Below, piece after piece: positions 1 through 6,636 of a stretch of 31,392 nucleotides of DNA (within the stretch, counting starts at the first letter, position 1; each line of letters opens with the position of its first letter). Location: the IMG/VR virus record IMGVR_UViG_3300032291_002781, positions 1-31,392 of that record; one strand, given 5' to 3'. A program made the translations under genes and the position numbers. Source of the stretch: a virus. A model generated the notes under the pieces. The model searched no databases. It saw nothing but the letters and a program-made list of their open reading frames with translations, and had not been told where the DNA came from.

Positions 1-1
1 T

Positions 2-427
2 TGTAAGACCTGTGAAAATAAGGATCGGTACCAAAGAAAGAAATTACAAAGGTTGGATCCGGAATATGATAAAATGTGTAAAGAGTATGATGTCATAAGA
101 AAAAGAAAAAAAGAACGGGAATGTTCTCTTACTTATTTCAAACAACTAATGAGACAATCAGTTAGGAAAGCTTTCAAAAGAAGGGGTTATGGTAAGAAAA
201 CAAAAACATATATCATATTGGGGGAAGAGTGGGAAGTTGTTAAATTATATTTTGAATCGTTATTTTCTAATGGAATGTCCTGGGATAATTATGGTCTCTG
301 GGAAATAGATCATATTATCCCATTGTCAACATCAAACACCGAAGATGAGGTTATTAAATTGTGTCATTACAAAAACCTTCAACCTCTATGGAAAGAGGAC
401 AATTTAAAGAAGGGGTATATTTATTAA
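2..427 (+). CDS. HNH endonuclease, 5'-truncated by window edge
   Basis: The frame is open from base 2 with no start codon inside the window; the TTG at 53 is only an internal codon. The first visible residues are C-K-T-C, a CxxC pair of the kind that often forms part of a zinc knuckle in HNH proteins. The C-terminal half has the HNH core: W-E-I-D-H-I-I-P-L-S, then H-Y-K-N-L-Q-P-L-W-K, then N-L-K-K-G. The D-H pair, the central N and the final N/K fit the His-Asn-His metal and catalytic positions. Such proteins cleave DNA and are common as free-standing homing endonucleases in large phages. It has no leader sequence, unlike the next gene, whose promoter motif lies inside its last codons. The family is well supported; homing versus packaging-linked role cannot be decided here. 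Confidence 0.85.
   Translation, partial: CKTCENKDRYQRKKLQRLDPEYDKMCKEYDVIRKRKKERECSLTYFKQLMRQSVRKAFKRRGYGKKTKTYIILGEEWEVVKLYFESLFSNGMSWDNYGLWEIDHIIPLSTSNTEDEVIKLCHYKNLQPLWKEDNLKKGYIY
418..424 (+). promoter_or_regulatory. TATTTAT box before gene 429
   Basis: TATTTAT ends 4 bases before the ATG and lies inside the end of the HNH gene. Candidate phage late promoter core; at this distance the transcript would be almost leaderless. Confidence 0.5.
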
Positions 428-428
428 T

Positions 429-830
429 ATGAAAATCATTATAACAGAATCTGATTTAACTAGGGTAATTAAAAAAATTATTTCTGAATCAAAAAAAGCT
501 CCGTCATTACAAAAGGTGTATAATAAAATATATCAAGTTTTAGAAGATATGAAGTTATCTAAATTTAACGATGATTTTGATATACTATATGTTCAATCCA
601 ATAGTTCGACAAAGTTTCCTAGTCCTGCACGTAACTATGGTAAGTATGTAGGGACTTACTTATTTAAAGTAAGTTTATATTTAGAAGATGATGTCAATAT
701 AGAAATGATTTCAAAAAAAGTTATTGATGAATTAAATAATGAGTTTGGTAATGAGTTCTTTGAACTGGGGGATTTATATAAAAAACATTTTTTAATAAAA
801 TTCAATAAGTTAGCACTTGTAGATGCGTAA
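429..830 (+). CDS. Leader-bearing small protein of unknown function
   Basis: 133 aa. The N-terminus M-K-I-I-I-T-E-S-D-L-T-R is a hybrid of the two commonest leader types in this window and runs into K-K-I-I-S-E-S. Thus I18-S19-E20 followed by S matches the [ILV]-x-E site seen at residues 20-22 in the sibling leaders. The rest is a lysine-rich helix and then a mixed alpha/beta stretch (Y-L-F-K-V-S-L-Y-L-E-D-D) with no recognised domain. It starts 1 base after the HNH stop but has its own TATTTAT box. Start choice is fixed by the leader. Function unknown; head packaging is inferred from the leader only. Confidence 0.8.
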   Translation: MKIIITESDLTRVIKKIISESKKAPSLQKVYNKIYQVLEDMKLSKFNDDFDILYVQSNSSTKFPSPARNYGKYVGTYLFKVSLYLEDDVNIEMISKKVIDELNNEFGNEFFELGDLYKKHFLIKFNKLALVDA

Positions 831-947
831 AATATTTTTCCCACAAACACTCCACTAACGTACCGGTCTACAAAACACGACCCCCCATTTTAAAATAACC
901 CCCAATTCTCAAAAAAAATTTTTGGGAAAATTTCTTAAGATTAGGAA

Positions 948-954
948 TATTTAT
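948..954 (+). promoter_or_regulatory. TATTTAT box before gene 960
   Basis: TATTTAT in the sequence AATATTTATT, 5 bases upstream of the ATG. It follows a 129-base non-coding gap (831-959) in which I see only C-rich and A/T-rich runs and no convincing gene. Confidence 0.5.
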
Positions 955-959
955 TTAAT

Positions 960-1484
960 ATGAAAAAATTTATAATCACAGAAGAAGAAAAATCAAGAAT
1001 CCTTAACCTATATGAAAAGGTTGGGGAACCATTAAGTGCCGATGGTCTTAGTTCAAAAAAAGCTCAAGCAACAAAAAAAGAAGCTCAAGTCTTAAATAAT
1101 TACTATAAGATAAATCTAAAATCGGCAACCACTGGTGATTGGCAAGATAAAGAATTTAATGATACTCTTAAAAAGTTTATGGAAGAAAAGGGAATACCAG
1201 TTCATATTTGTAAAAGTAATGATGGTTGGTGTGGACCTGATAGTGATGGTGAGGTTGTTGCCGGAAATAAAGAAGATATGGATAAACTATACAAAGCATT
1301 ATACGGTGATAATCAAACCGAAAAGATTAACACAACTAATGATAGGGACTACGATTATAAATTCTCAAATGAAAAATATTATTTCAAGGGTAAAGAGGGT
1401 AGACCATCTGCGACCAAATATCCCAATTGGGTTGAGGCAACAGGAAAAGGACTTGAAGCTATAAAGAAAAATGTTAAGTTCTAA
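960..1484 (+). CDS. Leader-bearing protein of unknown function
   Basis: 174 aa. Opens with M-K-K-F-I-I-T-E-E-E-K-S-R-I-L-N-L-Y-E, the leader variant with E-[EG]-[KE]-x-x-[RQ]-[IL] also found in the genes at 9056 and 18489. After the leader comes a polar segment rich in K and A, then a region with W-Q-D-K-E-F-N-D-T-L-K-K-F and a C-K-S-N-D-G-W-C pair of cysteines about 80-90 residues in. The C-terminus is polar and charged with no membrane segment or signal peptide. No domain recognised. It stands alone between two TATTTAT boxes, so it is probably its own transcription unit. Confidence 0.8.
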   Translation: MKKFIITEEEKSRILNLYEKVGEPLSADGLSSKKAQATKKEAQVLNNYYKINLKSATTGDWQDKEFNDTLKKFMEEKGIPVHICKSNDGWCGPDSDGEVVAGNKEDMDKLYKALYGDNQTEKINTTNDRDYDYKFSNEKYYFKGKEGRPSATKYPNWVEATGKGLEAIKKNVKF

Positions 1485-1509
1485 ATAAAAAAATTTCATA
1501 AATTCCGAG

Positions 1510-1516
1510 TATTTAT
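1510..1516 (+). promoter_or_regulatory. TATTTAT box before gene 1533
   Basis: TATTTAT 16 bases upstream of the ATG, one of the long-spacing examples. The gap between box and gene is wholly A/T. Confidence 0.45.
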
Positions 1517-1532
1517 TATTAAATAATTTATT

Positions 1533-1754
1533 ATGAAAAAAACCATACGCCTTACAGAATCTGATTTAACTAGAATTGTTAAACGAATTGTTAATGAGAA
1601 TGAATCAAAACTTTCAGGAGATTTTGAAAGTGAGATGGGAAAACTATTAAGAGATTTTGAAGATAAGGGTATGCCTCTTGAACAAATGTATGAACAATTA
1701 AAAACTTGGGGACAAAGCATACGAGCCAAAATTCATAGAAAAAATAAAAAATGA
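1533..1754 (+). CDS. Leader-bearing 73-aa protein
   Basis: 73 aa, one of the clearest copies of the leader: K-K-T-I-R-L-T-E-S-D-L-T-R-I-V-K-R-I-V, then N-E-N with V20-N21-E22 at the usual [ILV]-x-E position. If cleaved there, only about 50 residues remain: an acidic and lysine-rich helix (G-D-F-E-S-E-M-G-K-L-L-R-D-F) ending in basic residues. A leader almost half the length of the product makes this gene a good test of what the leader does. A strong terminator follows directly (1766-1790), so it is monocistronic. No functional family recognised. Confidence 0.8.
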   Translation: MKKTIRLTESDLTRIVKRIVNENESKLSGDFESEMGKLLRDFEDKGMPLEQMYEQLKTWGQSIRAKIHRKNKK

Positions 1755-1765
1755 TTCAATAACCC

Positions 1766-1790
1766 CCCCTCCTACAAAGAGGGGTTTTTT
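1766..1790 (+). terminator. Rho-independent terminator after gene 1533
   Basis: Perfect 6-bp stem CCCCTC / GAGGGG around a 7-base loop, followed by six T. It ends the unit 1533-1754. Confidence 0.9.
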
Positions 1791-1825
1791 ATTTCCTTTT
1801 TATATTTTTCAACTATATATAAATT

Positions 1826-2005
1826 ATGAATAACGAACTAAAAGCAGAACGGTATAATCAACTAATGTTTGAATATACAAGAACACAAAATAAAATTTCT
1901 TCAATAAAGGGGGAATCCCTGGAATTAAACCAAAGACAGCTAAACGAAATAAGGGAACTGGAAAATAAGTTAAGATACCTTATGGAAGCCGCATCCCGTT
2001 TATAA
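1826..2005 (+). CDS. Small helical protein (59 aa)
   Basis: ATG at 1826 and TAA at 2003-2005 give 59 residues, starting M-N-N-E-L-K-A-E-R-Y and ending E-A-A-S-R-L. It is very rich in E, K, N, Q and L, with hydrophobic residues spaced like heptads (L-E-L-N-Q-R-Q-L-N-E-I-R-E-L), so it is probably a short coiled coil. It carries no leader and no TATTTAT box; a weak TAnnTTTG-like box (TATATTTT at 1801-1808, one mismatch) lies 17 bases before the ATG. Flanking terminators isolate it as a single-gene unit. Codon use looks ordinary for the window. Function unknown. Confidence 0.65.
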   Translation: MNNELKAERYNQLMFEYTRTQNKISSIKGESLELNQRQLNEIRELENKLRYLMEAASRL

Positions 2006-2012
2006 AAACATT

Positions 2013-2038
2013 CCCCACCTCATTAGTGGGGTTTTTTT
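2013..2038 (+). terminator. Rho-independent terminator after gene 1826
   Basis: Perfect stem CCCCAC / GTGGGG with a 7-base loop, then seven T. Same design as the terminator at 1766, so gene 1826 is boxed in on both sides. Confidence 0.9.
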
Positions 2039-2049
2039 ATTTTATAAGA

Positions 2050-2056
2050 TATTTAT
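2050..2056 (+). promoter_or_regulatory. TATTTAT box before gene 2063
   Basis: TATTTAT 6 bases upstream of the ATG, right after the terminator at 2013-2038, as expected for a new transcription unit. Confidence 0.55.
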
Positions 2057-2062
2057 TCTTAT

Positions 2063-2392
2063 ATGAAAATCATTATCACAGAAAATCAAAATTATATCCT
2101 TAGACGGTTACAGGAATTTGTTGAGGTTGTCGAACAAAGGATTGATGACTACGAAATGAGTGAACACAATGCTTGGTGGTGTCGTAATAATGGTCCATAT
2201 TCATTTTTGGATACTTTTGCGGAACAATGTATTGAAGACTTTACCGTTCGGAATTGGGATTTCTTTCGTGATGAGTCTGAAAAGGGTGGGGCAAATATGG
2301 ATATCAGTATATTAAATAAAATTGTTGAGAAAAACTATGGAAATTACATTAGAAATATGTTTGTTCGTATGTGTGATAAATCTCATTGGTAA
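2063..2392 (+). CDS. Leader-bearing 109-aa protein
   Basis: 109 aa. Starts M-K-I-I-I-T-E-N-Q-N-Y-I-L, the short ITE-type leader that lacks a downstream [ILV]-x-E at residues 20-22; if it is cut, I5-T6-E7 is the only early site. The body is rich in aromatic residues (N-A-W-W-C-R-N-N-G-P-Y, V-R-N-W-D-F-F-R) and has three cysteines. No domain recognised. The next gene begins 15 bases later without its own TATTTAT box, so the two are probably co-transcribed. Confidence 0.75.
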   Translation: MKIIITENQNYILRRLQEFVEVVEQRIDDYEMSEHNAWWCRNNGPYSFLDTFAEQCIEDFTVRNWDFFRDESEKGGANMDISILNKIVEKNYGNYIRNMFVRMCDKSHW

Positions 2393-2407
2393 ATTAAAAA
2401 TGTTATT

Positions 2408-2770
2408 ATGAAAATCATTATCACCGAATCCCAGTACGAAATGTTATCTAATTCTCTTAGAAGAAGATTAACCCCGGATGATTTTAAATACTTTGATACT
2501 AATTTAGTTTATCATATTGATGATAGTACTTGGATTCCGAATTTTAATCAATTTTCTTATGAAGTAATTAGTACTCTTGTTAATGAGTTTATTACTGAAA
2601 CAAGGGGTGATGAAATTGATGTTAATTTTATTCCGGATTTTGGTGAACTTTATAATGATGAAAGTTTTAATAATGTTTTTGAAATGTATTCTGATTTAAT
2701 CCCCGTTCTTGAAAAGAAATATAAAAATAGATTATACCAGGCCTGGAAGGTAAAAGGTAGGTCCAGATAA
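2408..2770 (+). CDS. Leader protein, R-R-R-L-T-P-D-D-F family, member 1
   Basis: 120 aa. Leader M-K-I-I-I-T-E-S-Q-Y-E-M-L-S followed at once by N-S-L-R-R-R-L-T-P-D-D-F and a domain ending V-L-E-K-K-Y-K-N-R-L-Y-Q-A-W. The same domain is found in the first third of the gene at 4591 and the second half of the gene at 5506. Shared landmarks are R-R-[LM]-T, D-F, an N/H-E-F-I motif, D-E-I-D and a terminal [LF]-[EK]-K-[KR]-Y. Here the leader directly abuts the domain, so this is probably the simplest member. No recognised function; acidic, soluble, no membrane segment. Confidence 0.8.
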   Translation: MKIIITESQYEMLSNSLRRRLTPDDFKYFDTNLVYHIDDSTWIPNFNQFSYEVISTLVNEFITETRGDEIDVNFIPDFGELYNDESFNNVFEMYSDLIPVLEKKYKNRLYQAWKVKGRSR

Positions 2771-2868
2771 AAAATTCTTCTTTTCTTATTGGGGGTGGAA
2801 ACCGAACCCGGACTTCGTCCGTGTATTTTGAATAAAATTTTTGGGCCGCCGTTTTTGAACGGTCAATA

Positions 2869-2879
2869 TATTTATTTAT
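2869..2879 (+). promoter_or_regulatory. Double TATTTAT box before gene 2893
   Basis: Two overlapping TATTTAT copies (2869-2875 and 2873-2879), the nearer 13 bases from the ATG. They lie in a gap of 122 bases that also contains two small hairpins (CGGAC/GTCCG near 2809-2822 and CCGTT/AACGG near 2848-2862) of unknown meaning. Confidence 0.5.
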
Positions 2880-2892
2880 AAAGTAAATTATT

Positions 2893-3561
2893 ATGAAAAA
2901 AATAATAACATTAACGGAATCAGATTTAACTAGAATTGTTAAACGGGTAATTGAGGAACAATGGTGGTTGGCGTTTGCTGAAGCTGCCGTTTCGGAAGGA
3001 CCTGGAATGGGATGGGGTCCAGATATTAATTTTGGTGGTGGTGTTAGTGATGCTGGTGACCCTAAAAGTTTAAAAGACACACAAGCTCAATTAAAAAAAG
3101 TGCGGACTTTAATACAAACTGCAACAAATTCAAAAAATAAAATTAATAAAAGATGTTCACCCTATAATACTATAAAAATACCTAAAGCCAATGCTGGTGA
3201 GATACAAGACTTTTTAATTGCAATTGGTCATAATATAGCAAAAGATTGGACTTTTGGTGATGGGACGGCAACAGCACTTGGGACATATTTTTATGGGACC
3301 AAACCTGGAATAAACTCTGTTTCAAAATTATGGACCAAACTTAATGGTGAAGGTTATGATGTTGGTACAACATCTGGTTTTGGACCAAAAATGGCAACGG
3401 CTGTGGCCTCAAAAATAAACACAATTATCGGTAAGGTTAAAAGTGGTTGCAACACAGAATTAACAAAAATAGATAAAAGTTTAAGTAATTTAAATAAAAC
3501 AAAAAGTAAACTTGAAGATTTGGAATATAAGTTTTCACCAAAAATTAAATATTCGGCATAA
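2893..3561 (+). CDS. Leader-bearing 222-aa protein of unknown function
   Basis: 222 aa. A textbook leader copy (L-T-E-S-D-L-T-R-I-V-K-R-V-I-E-E) with I20-E21-E22 followed by Q, the preferred residue after the predicted cut. After it comes an alanine- and glycine-rich stretch with G-W-G-P-D-I-N-F-G-G-G, then a lysine-rich helix. A glycine-rich central part (F-G-D-G-T-A-T-A-L-G-T-Y-F-Y-G-T) precedes a C-terminal coiled-coil-like segment (L-S-N-L-N-K-T-K-S-K-L-E-D-L). No family recognised. A good terminator follows. The Gly-rich segment just after the cut resembles the linkers in other large leader proteins here. Confidence 0.8.
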   Translation: MKKIITLTESDLTRIVKRVIEEQWWLAFAEAAVSEGPGMGWGPDINFGGGVSDAGDPKSLKDTQAQLKKVRTLIQTATNSKNKINKRCSPYNTIKIPKANAGEIQDFLIAIGHNIAKDWTFGDGTATALGTYFYGTKPGINSVSKLWTKLNGEGYDVGTTSGFGPKMATAVASKINTIIGKVKSGCNTELTKIDKSLSNLNKTKSKLEDLEYKFSPKIKYSA

Positions 3562-3575
3562 AATTTATATTATTC

Positions 3576-3602
3576 CCCCATTCCAAAAGAGTGGGGTTTT
3601 TT
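3576..3602 (+). terminator. Rho-independent terminator after gene 2893
   Basis: Eight-base stem CCCCATTC / GAGTGGGG including one G-T wobble, 5-base loop, then six T. Confidence 0.88.
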
Positions 3603-3619
3603 ATTTTAAATCATTTTCT

Positions 3620-3627
3620 TATCTTTG
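3620..3627 (+). promoter_or_regulatory. Bacteroidetes-type promoter -7 box (TATCTTTG)
   Basis: TATCTTTG fits the TAnnTTTG -7 consensus of Bacteroidetes housekeeping promoters. It lies 4 bases before the ATG at 3632 and just after a terminator. No clear -33 TTG is seen at the usual distance. The genes it serves have no leader. Confidence 0.6.
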
Positions 3628-3631
3628 TGTT

Positions 3632-3886
3632 ATGGATAAAAATAAATTTAATGTTAGAATTAATGTCACACTAAAAGACGGTAGATTCTATTTTGATATA
3701 TTGGCCAATGATGATTTGGACACAAAAACGATTCGGCCAATTCTTGCTGGCGCTGTCGCATTATCTATTCGTGGTGAGAAAACCCCCAAGTTACAAGCAA
3801 AAGCTCTTAATGATGTTATAACCTATCTTGAATCGGAATTTATTAACCCTGACTCATTTACAGATATTCGTACAAAGGATGAATAA
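3632..3886 (+). CDS. Untagged 84-aa protein
   Basis: 84 aa, starting M-D-K-N-K-F-N-V-R-I-N-V. The frame is open further upstream to 3512, but that would cross the terminator at 3576-3602 and the TATCTTTG box, so 3632 is the likely start. The N-terminal part looks like two beta strands (F-N-V-R-I-N-V-T-L and R-F-Y-F-D-I-L-A) and the C-terminal part is helical. It has no leader and, with the overlapping next gene, probably belongs to the small set transcribed by the host sigma factor. No recognised domain. Confidence 0.7.
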   Translation: MDKNKFNVRINVTLKDGRFYFDILANDDLDTKTIRPILAGAVALSIRGEKTPKLQAKALNDVITYLESEFINPDSFTDIRTKDE

Positions 3887-4073
3887 TATAGTTTATAATT
3901 ATTTTAAGATTGTTGATCAGGATGGTGAGGTGATTGGTGTTGGTGCCGCAGAAAAGGGTTCAGATAATGAAGTTAAAATAATTGATGAAATCCTTAATCT
4001 TGGGTATTATCCGGTTATAATCTCCGAACAAGAGTTTAATGATTTTGATGGTGATGAATTAACCAATTTCTAA
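3879..4073 (+). CDS. Untagged 64-aa protein, overlaps previous gene
   Basis: 64 aa, M-N-N-I-V-Y-N-Y-F-K-I-V-D-Q-D-G-E-V. The ATG at 3879 overlaps the end of the previous gene by 8 bases, typical of translational coupling, and AAAGG just upstream is a rare plausible Shine-Dalgarno here. An upstream ATG at 3828 in the same frame would give 81 aa with a long overlap and is less likely. The sequence is acidic toward the C-terminus (F-N-D-F-D-G-D-E-L). Function unknown; cotranscribed with 3632. Confidence 0.65.
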   Translation: MNNIVYNYFKIVDQDGEVIGVGAAEKGSDNEVKIIDEILNLGYYPVIISEQEFNDFDGDELTNF

Positions 4074-4082
4074 TTGGTGTTG

Positions 4083-4089
4083 TATTTAT
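4083..4089 (+). promoter_or_regulatory. TATTTAT box before gene 4096
   Basis: TATTTAT 6 bases upstream of the ATG. An identical heptamer at 4397-4403 is inside a gene, so the heptamer alone is not specific; position is what matters. Confidence 0.5.
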
Positions 4090-4095
4090 CATTAT

Positions 4096-4578
4096 ATGAA
4101 AATCATAATTACAGAATCTCAAAACGAATCATTAAAAAATAATTTAATGAAACTTATTAATCGTTCCGGATTTGATGCCGGAGTGAAGGCCGTTGGTTCA
4201 TTTGATAGATTGGTAAATATAATTGGAAAAGAAACCGTTTATTCCATTCTTGTTAAACACGGATTTGACCCTGTAAATAATCTTAAAATAGTTCAATCAC
4301 GATTTGATGTACCAAGAGGTTTTTTTGAACAACAATTTGGATTTATTTCAGTTGTTGGGATTAATACATTATTAAACCGTTTTGGACCAATGTTTTTATT
4401 TATGATTGATAACAAATATTATTTATATCAAAATCAACATAAAGAAAATTTATTTGTTGGTGAATACGATGGTTTAATTCCGGAAGAAAGTTTTCAAAAT
4501 TCAATTCTTTATCCCCTTGGTCTTAAAGGACTTGACATAGGAAAAGTTATTGACCTTTATTATACCGAGGAAAACTAA
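4096..4578 (+). CDS. Leader-bearing 160-aa protein
   Basis: 160 aa. Starts M-K-I-I-I-T-E-S-Q-N-E-S-L, the short ITE-type leader. The body has repeating hydrophobic stretches (V-Y-S-I-L-V-K-H-G-F-D-P, F-G-F-I-S-V-V-G-I-N-T-L-L-N-R-F, M-F-L-F-M-I) but none long enough for a confident membrane span. No cysteine and no recognised catalytic motif. It heads a run of three ITE-leader genes (4096, 4591, 5506), but the second has its own TATTTAT box. Function unknown. Confidence 0.75.
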   Translation: MKIIITESQNESLKNNLMKLINRSGFDAGVKAVGSFDRLVNIIGKETVYSILVKHGFDPVNNLKIVQSRFDVPRGFFEQQFGFISVVGINTLLNRFGPMFLFMIDNKYYLYQNQHKENLFVGEYDGLIPEESFQNSILYPLGLKGLDIGKVIDLYYTEEN

Positions 4579-4585
4579 TATTTAT
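4579..4585 (+). promoter_or_regulatory. TATTTAT box before gene 4591
   Basis: TATTTAT 5 bases upstream of the ATG, starting directly after the stop codon of the preceding gene. Confidence 0.5.
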
Positions 4586-4590
4586 AGAAT

Positions 4591-5502
4591 ATGAAAATCT
4601 TAATAACAGAAGAACAATTTTATAACCTCATCCCTCCGGTAGTTAGAAGGAGAATGACCGAAAAAGATTTTGGGATTCTTTATGATATTATTGATAATAA
4701 TAAAAGATATTATGTTGCACAAGATTTTGATAGGTACCTTGAGGGTAATTTACGTGATTCTTTAAATGAGTTTATTCACGATTATAAAGTAGAAGAAATT
4801 GACCCAAACCTTGATAATGATGATTGGGATGATGAGGAAAATACTAAATATAAAATTTTTTGGCAATTAATTCCATTTCTAAAAAAGAAATATCACGATG
4901 ACTTATATGATTATCATATGGAGTATCATAGACGACGTGGGAATATAAATGAATCACAGTACGAAAAAATACAAAACCAGATTTTAAACTCAATTAAAAA
5001 GAATGGGTTTTATAAGACTATGAATGCTTATAAATTAAATATTGAGAGTCTTCATAAAATATTTGGTGAAGGTAATTTACCAAAATTTGATTGTCGTGAT
5101 TTGTATCAAATATTTTCATACTTTGTTTTTAAAAATTTAGTTCAGACTGAATTTGAAATTAAAAAAAATGGGTCAATTAGTTTTTATGTTGATAATTTTT
5201 CCGGTACTAATTTCTTTAGAAGAAAATTCAAAGATTCAACTATGATTGATGGTTATGCAACACCTTACTTTGATGGTAATTGTAATTTACCTCTGGATGC
5301 TGATTATTACGTATATGACATTAATGACGATGAAGAGCCAAATGAAGTTGATATTGTGGGTAACTATCAAGAATATGTTAAACTACCAAAACAATGGAAC
5401 TCATTTATGGAAATAAAAAACTGGCTTGAGAATGACTATGTTAAAATTTTAATTGATTACACAAATAATGTTTATGATAAACTGGGTGACTATCGTGATT
5501 AA
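4591..5502 (+). CDS. Two-part leader protein, R-R-R-M-T-E-K-D-F family, member 2
   Basis: 303 aa. Residues 1-10 (M-K-I-L-I-T-E-E-Q-F) are the leader. Residues about 15-115 repeat the family domain of gene 2408: R-R-R-M-T-E-K-D-F, L-N-E-F-I-H, E-E-I-D, L-I-P-F-L-K-K-K-Y. Residues 119-127, I-N-E-S-Q-Y-E-K-I, look like a second internal leader that opens a new, longer domain (about 130-303) containing F-K-N-L-V-Q-T-E-F-E-I-K and many acidic residues. The simplest reading is fusion of two formerly separate leader proteins, which would make I119-N-E-S a possible internal processing site. No function recognised for either part. Confidence 0.8.
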   Translation: MKILITEEQFYNLIPPVVRRRMTEKDFGILYDIIDNNKRYYVAQDFDRYLEGNLRDSLNEFIHDYKVEEIDPNLDNDDWDDEENTKYKIFWQLIPFLKKKYHDDLYDYHMEYHRRRGNINESQYEKIQNQILNSIKKNGFYKTMNAYKLNIESLHKIFGEGNLPKFDCRDLYQIFSYFVFKNLVQTEFEIKKNGSISFYVDNFSGTNFFRRKFKDSTMIDGYATPYFDGNCNLPLDADYYVYDINDDEEPNEVDIVGNYQEYVKLPKQWNSFMEIKNWLENDYVKILIDYTNNVYDKLGDYRD

Positions 5503-5505
5503 ATA

Positions 5506-6168
5506 ATGAAAATAATAATAACAGAAAATCAAAAAAAATTATTACATCTTCACCGAAGAATTGGTGAGATTGAAGATATACTTAAAGAGTATGAAAATCT
5601 TTTTATCCGTACCGCCAAAGGTTTGGACAAAGATGGTTTTATTCATGCGACATCTATGTTTATTGGTGATATAATTGCTGGAAGACTAGAAGATGAAAAT
5701 GTTGATTTTGATTATGTTACTTTTAGAAATCAAATTAAAAGATTTGTTCAGTCACATTTTTATCAAGAATTAGTAGATTTTTATCATAAACATAAAAAAC
5801 AATTAACAGAATCCAAGGATAAAAGGTTATTTGATGAATTATCTGATTCTCTTAAACGAAGATTAACCCAGGATGATTTTGATTATCTTGATAAAGAATT
5901 AACACATTATATTTTATCTACACCACCGGTAAACAAGTTTGAAGAGTTTTCCAGTTATGTTATTGGAGATCTTCTTCACGAATTTATTATTGCTAGAAAA
6001 GATGATGAGATTGAGACCGAGGAGGATCCGGAATATGGTGTCGTTTATGTTGAAAAAAGTAGAAATAAAATTATGGATGTGTATTGGGAATTAAAACCAA
6101 TTCTTGAGAAAAGATATAAGGACAGATTATATAAAGCTTGGGAAAGAAAAAAATCAATTGGTTTGTAA
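5506..6168 (+). CDS. Two-part leader protein, R-R-L-T-Q-D-D-F family, member 3
   Basis: 220 aa, 3 bases after the previous stop, no TATTTAT box of its own. Residues 1-13 are the leader (M-K-I-I-I-T-E-N-Q-K-K-L-L). Residues about 15-95 form a helical region unrelated to its neighbours. At residues 99-110 comes Q-L-T-E-S-K-D-K-R-L-F-D, an internal leader-like stretch followed directly by S-L-K-R-R-L-T-Q-D-D-F and the rest of the family domain, ending L-E-K-R-Y-K-D-R-L-Y-K-A-W. The internal junction copies the leader-to-domain junction of gene 2408 almost exactly, so this gene looks like a fusion that kept the second partner's leader. Confidence 0.8.
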   Translation: MKIIITENQKKLLHLHRRIGEIEDILKEYENLFIRTAKGLDKDGFIHATSMFIGDIIAGRLEDENVDFDYVTFRNQIKRFVQSHFYQELVDFYHKHKKQLTESKDKRLFDELSDSLKRRLTQDDFDYLDKELTHYILSTPPVNKFEEFSSYVIGDLLHEFIIARKDDEIETEEDPEYGVVYVEKSRNKIMDVYWELKPILEKRYKDRLYKAWERKKSIGL

Positions 6169-6196
6169 AATACAATAATTTTTTAATATGATTATA

Positions 6197-6203
6197 TATT
6201 TAT
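6197..6203 (+). promoter_or_regulatory. TATTTAT box before gene 6208
   Basis: TATTTAT 4 bases upstream of the ATG. The same heptamer, spacing and following bases (TATTATG) recur at 20366. Confidence 0.55.
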
Positions 6204-6207
6204 TATT

Positions 6208-6585
6208 ATGAAAAAAATTATAAAACTTACAGAATCAGATTTAACAAAAATTATTAAAAGAATTGTACTTGAGGTACAAGAATCTAAAGGTGGAAAAATA
6301 ACTAGATTAACAAGTTTGGCAAATCAAGTTAGTAATGCTGAATTTCCTGGGATGCCTAAAAAGTTTGCAACCACAACAACAACTTGGGTTGTTGACCTCA
6401 CTAATGGTAATCCAAAAATTGGTGGAGTTAGTGATTTAGAAGGTAAATACTTTAAATCAAATGATACTATTGAATTATCTAGTGGTGATAAAATCTATTT
6501 TAGAGAAAAGGGTGGTAAGGAAACTTTTGGTTGTGCCGTACAAAATTCAAATAATACAATTTCTTTAAATTGTATGTACGCCTAG
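6208..6585 (+). CDS. Leader-bearing 125-aa protein
   Basis: 125 aa. Strong leader (K-L-T-E-S-D-L-T-K-I-I-K-R-I-V-L-E) with V20-L21-E22 at the consensus site. The putative mature part is about 100 residues, rich in G, T, N and S with alternating strands (T-T-T-W-V-V-D-L-T-N-G-N, K-I-Y-F-R-E-K-G-G-K), suggesting a small beta-rich fold. Two cysteines lie near the C-terminus (F-G-C-A-V-Q and L-N-C-M-Y). No recognised family. It is followed by a host-type promoter for the next, untagged gene. Confidence 0.78.
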   Translation: MKKIIKLTESDLTKIIKRIVLEVQESKGGKITRLTSLANQVSNAEFPGMPKKFATTTTTWVVDLTNGNPKIGGVSDLEGKYFKSNDTIELSSGDKIYFREKGGKETFGCAVQNSNNTISLNCMYA

Positions 6586-6628
6586 TAAAAATGTAGTTTA
6601 TTTTTTTTAAAAATTAAAATAATTTTAT

Positions 6629-6636
6629 TATCTTTG
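6629..6636 (+). promoter_or_regulatory. Bacteroidetes-type promoter -7 box (TATCTTTG)
   Basis: TATCTTTG, identical to the box at 3620, 16 bases upstream of the ATG at 6653. The -33 region is only T-rich. It serves an untagged gene. Confidence 0.6.

Noticed and set aside
53-55. TTG at 53 as the start of the HNH gene
   Set aside because: The frame is open upstream to the window edge and encodes a CxxC pair fitting the family, so the true start lies outside.
2785-2835. Minus-strand stretch with GGGTTCGGTTT resembling the T-arm of a tRNA, with G/C-rich bases around it
   Set aside because: The T-stem does not pair, the loop breaks the TTCRA rule, and no anticodon arm or acceptor stem is found. 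At most a relic or a small hairpin.
3512-3631. Upstream extension of gene 3632
   Set aside because: It would run through a strong terminator and a TATCTTTG promoter box and overlap the previous gene.
3828-3878. Longer form of gene 3879 starting at 3828
   Set aside because: It would overlap the upstream gene by 59 bases; the 8-base overlap start with a plausible Shine-Dalgarno is more natural.
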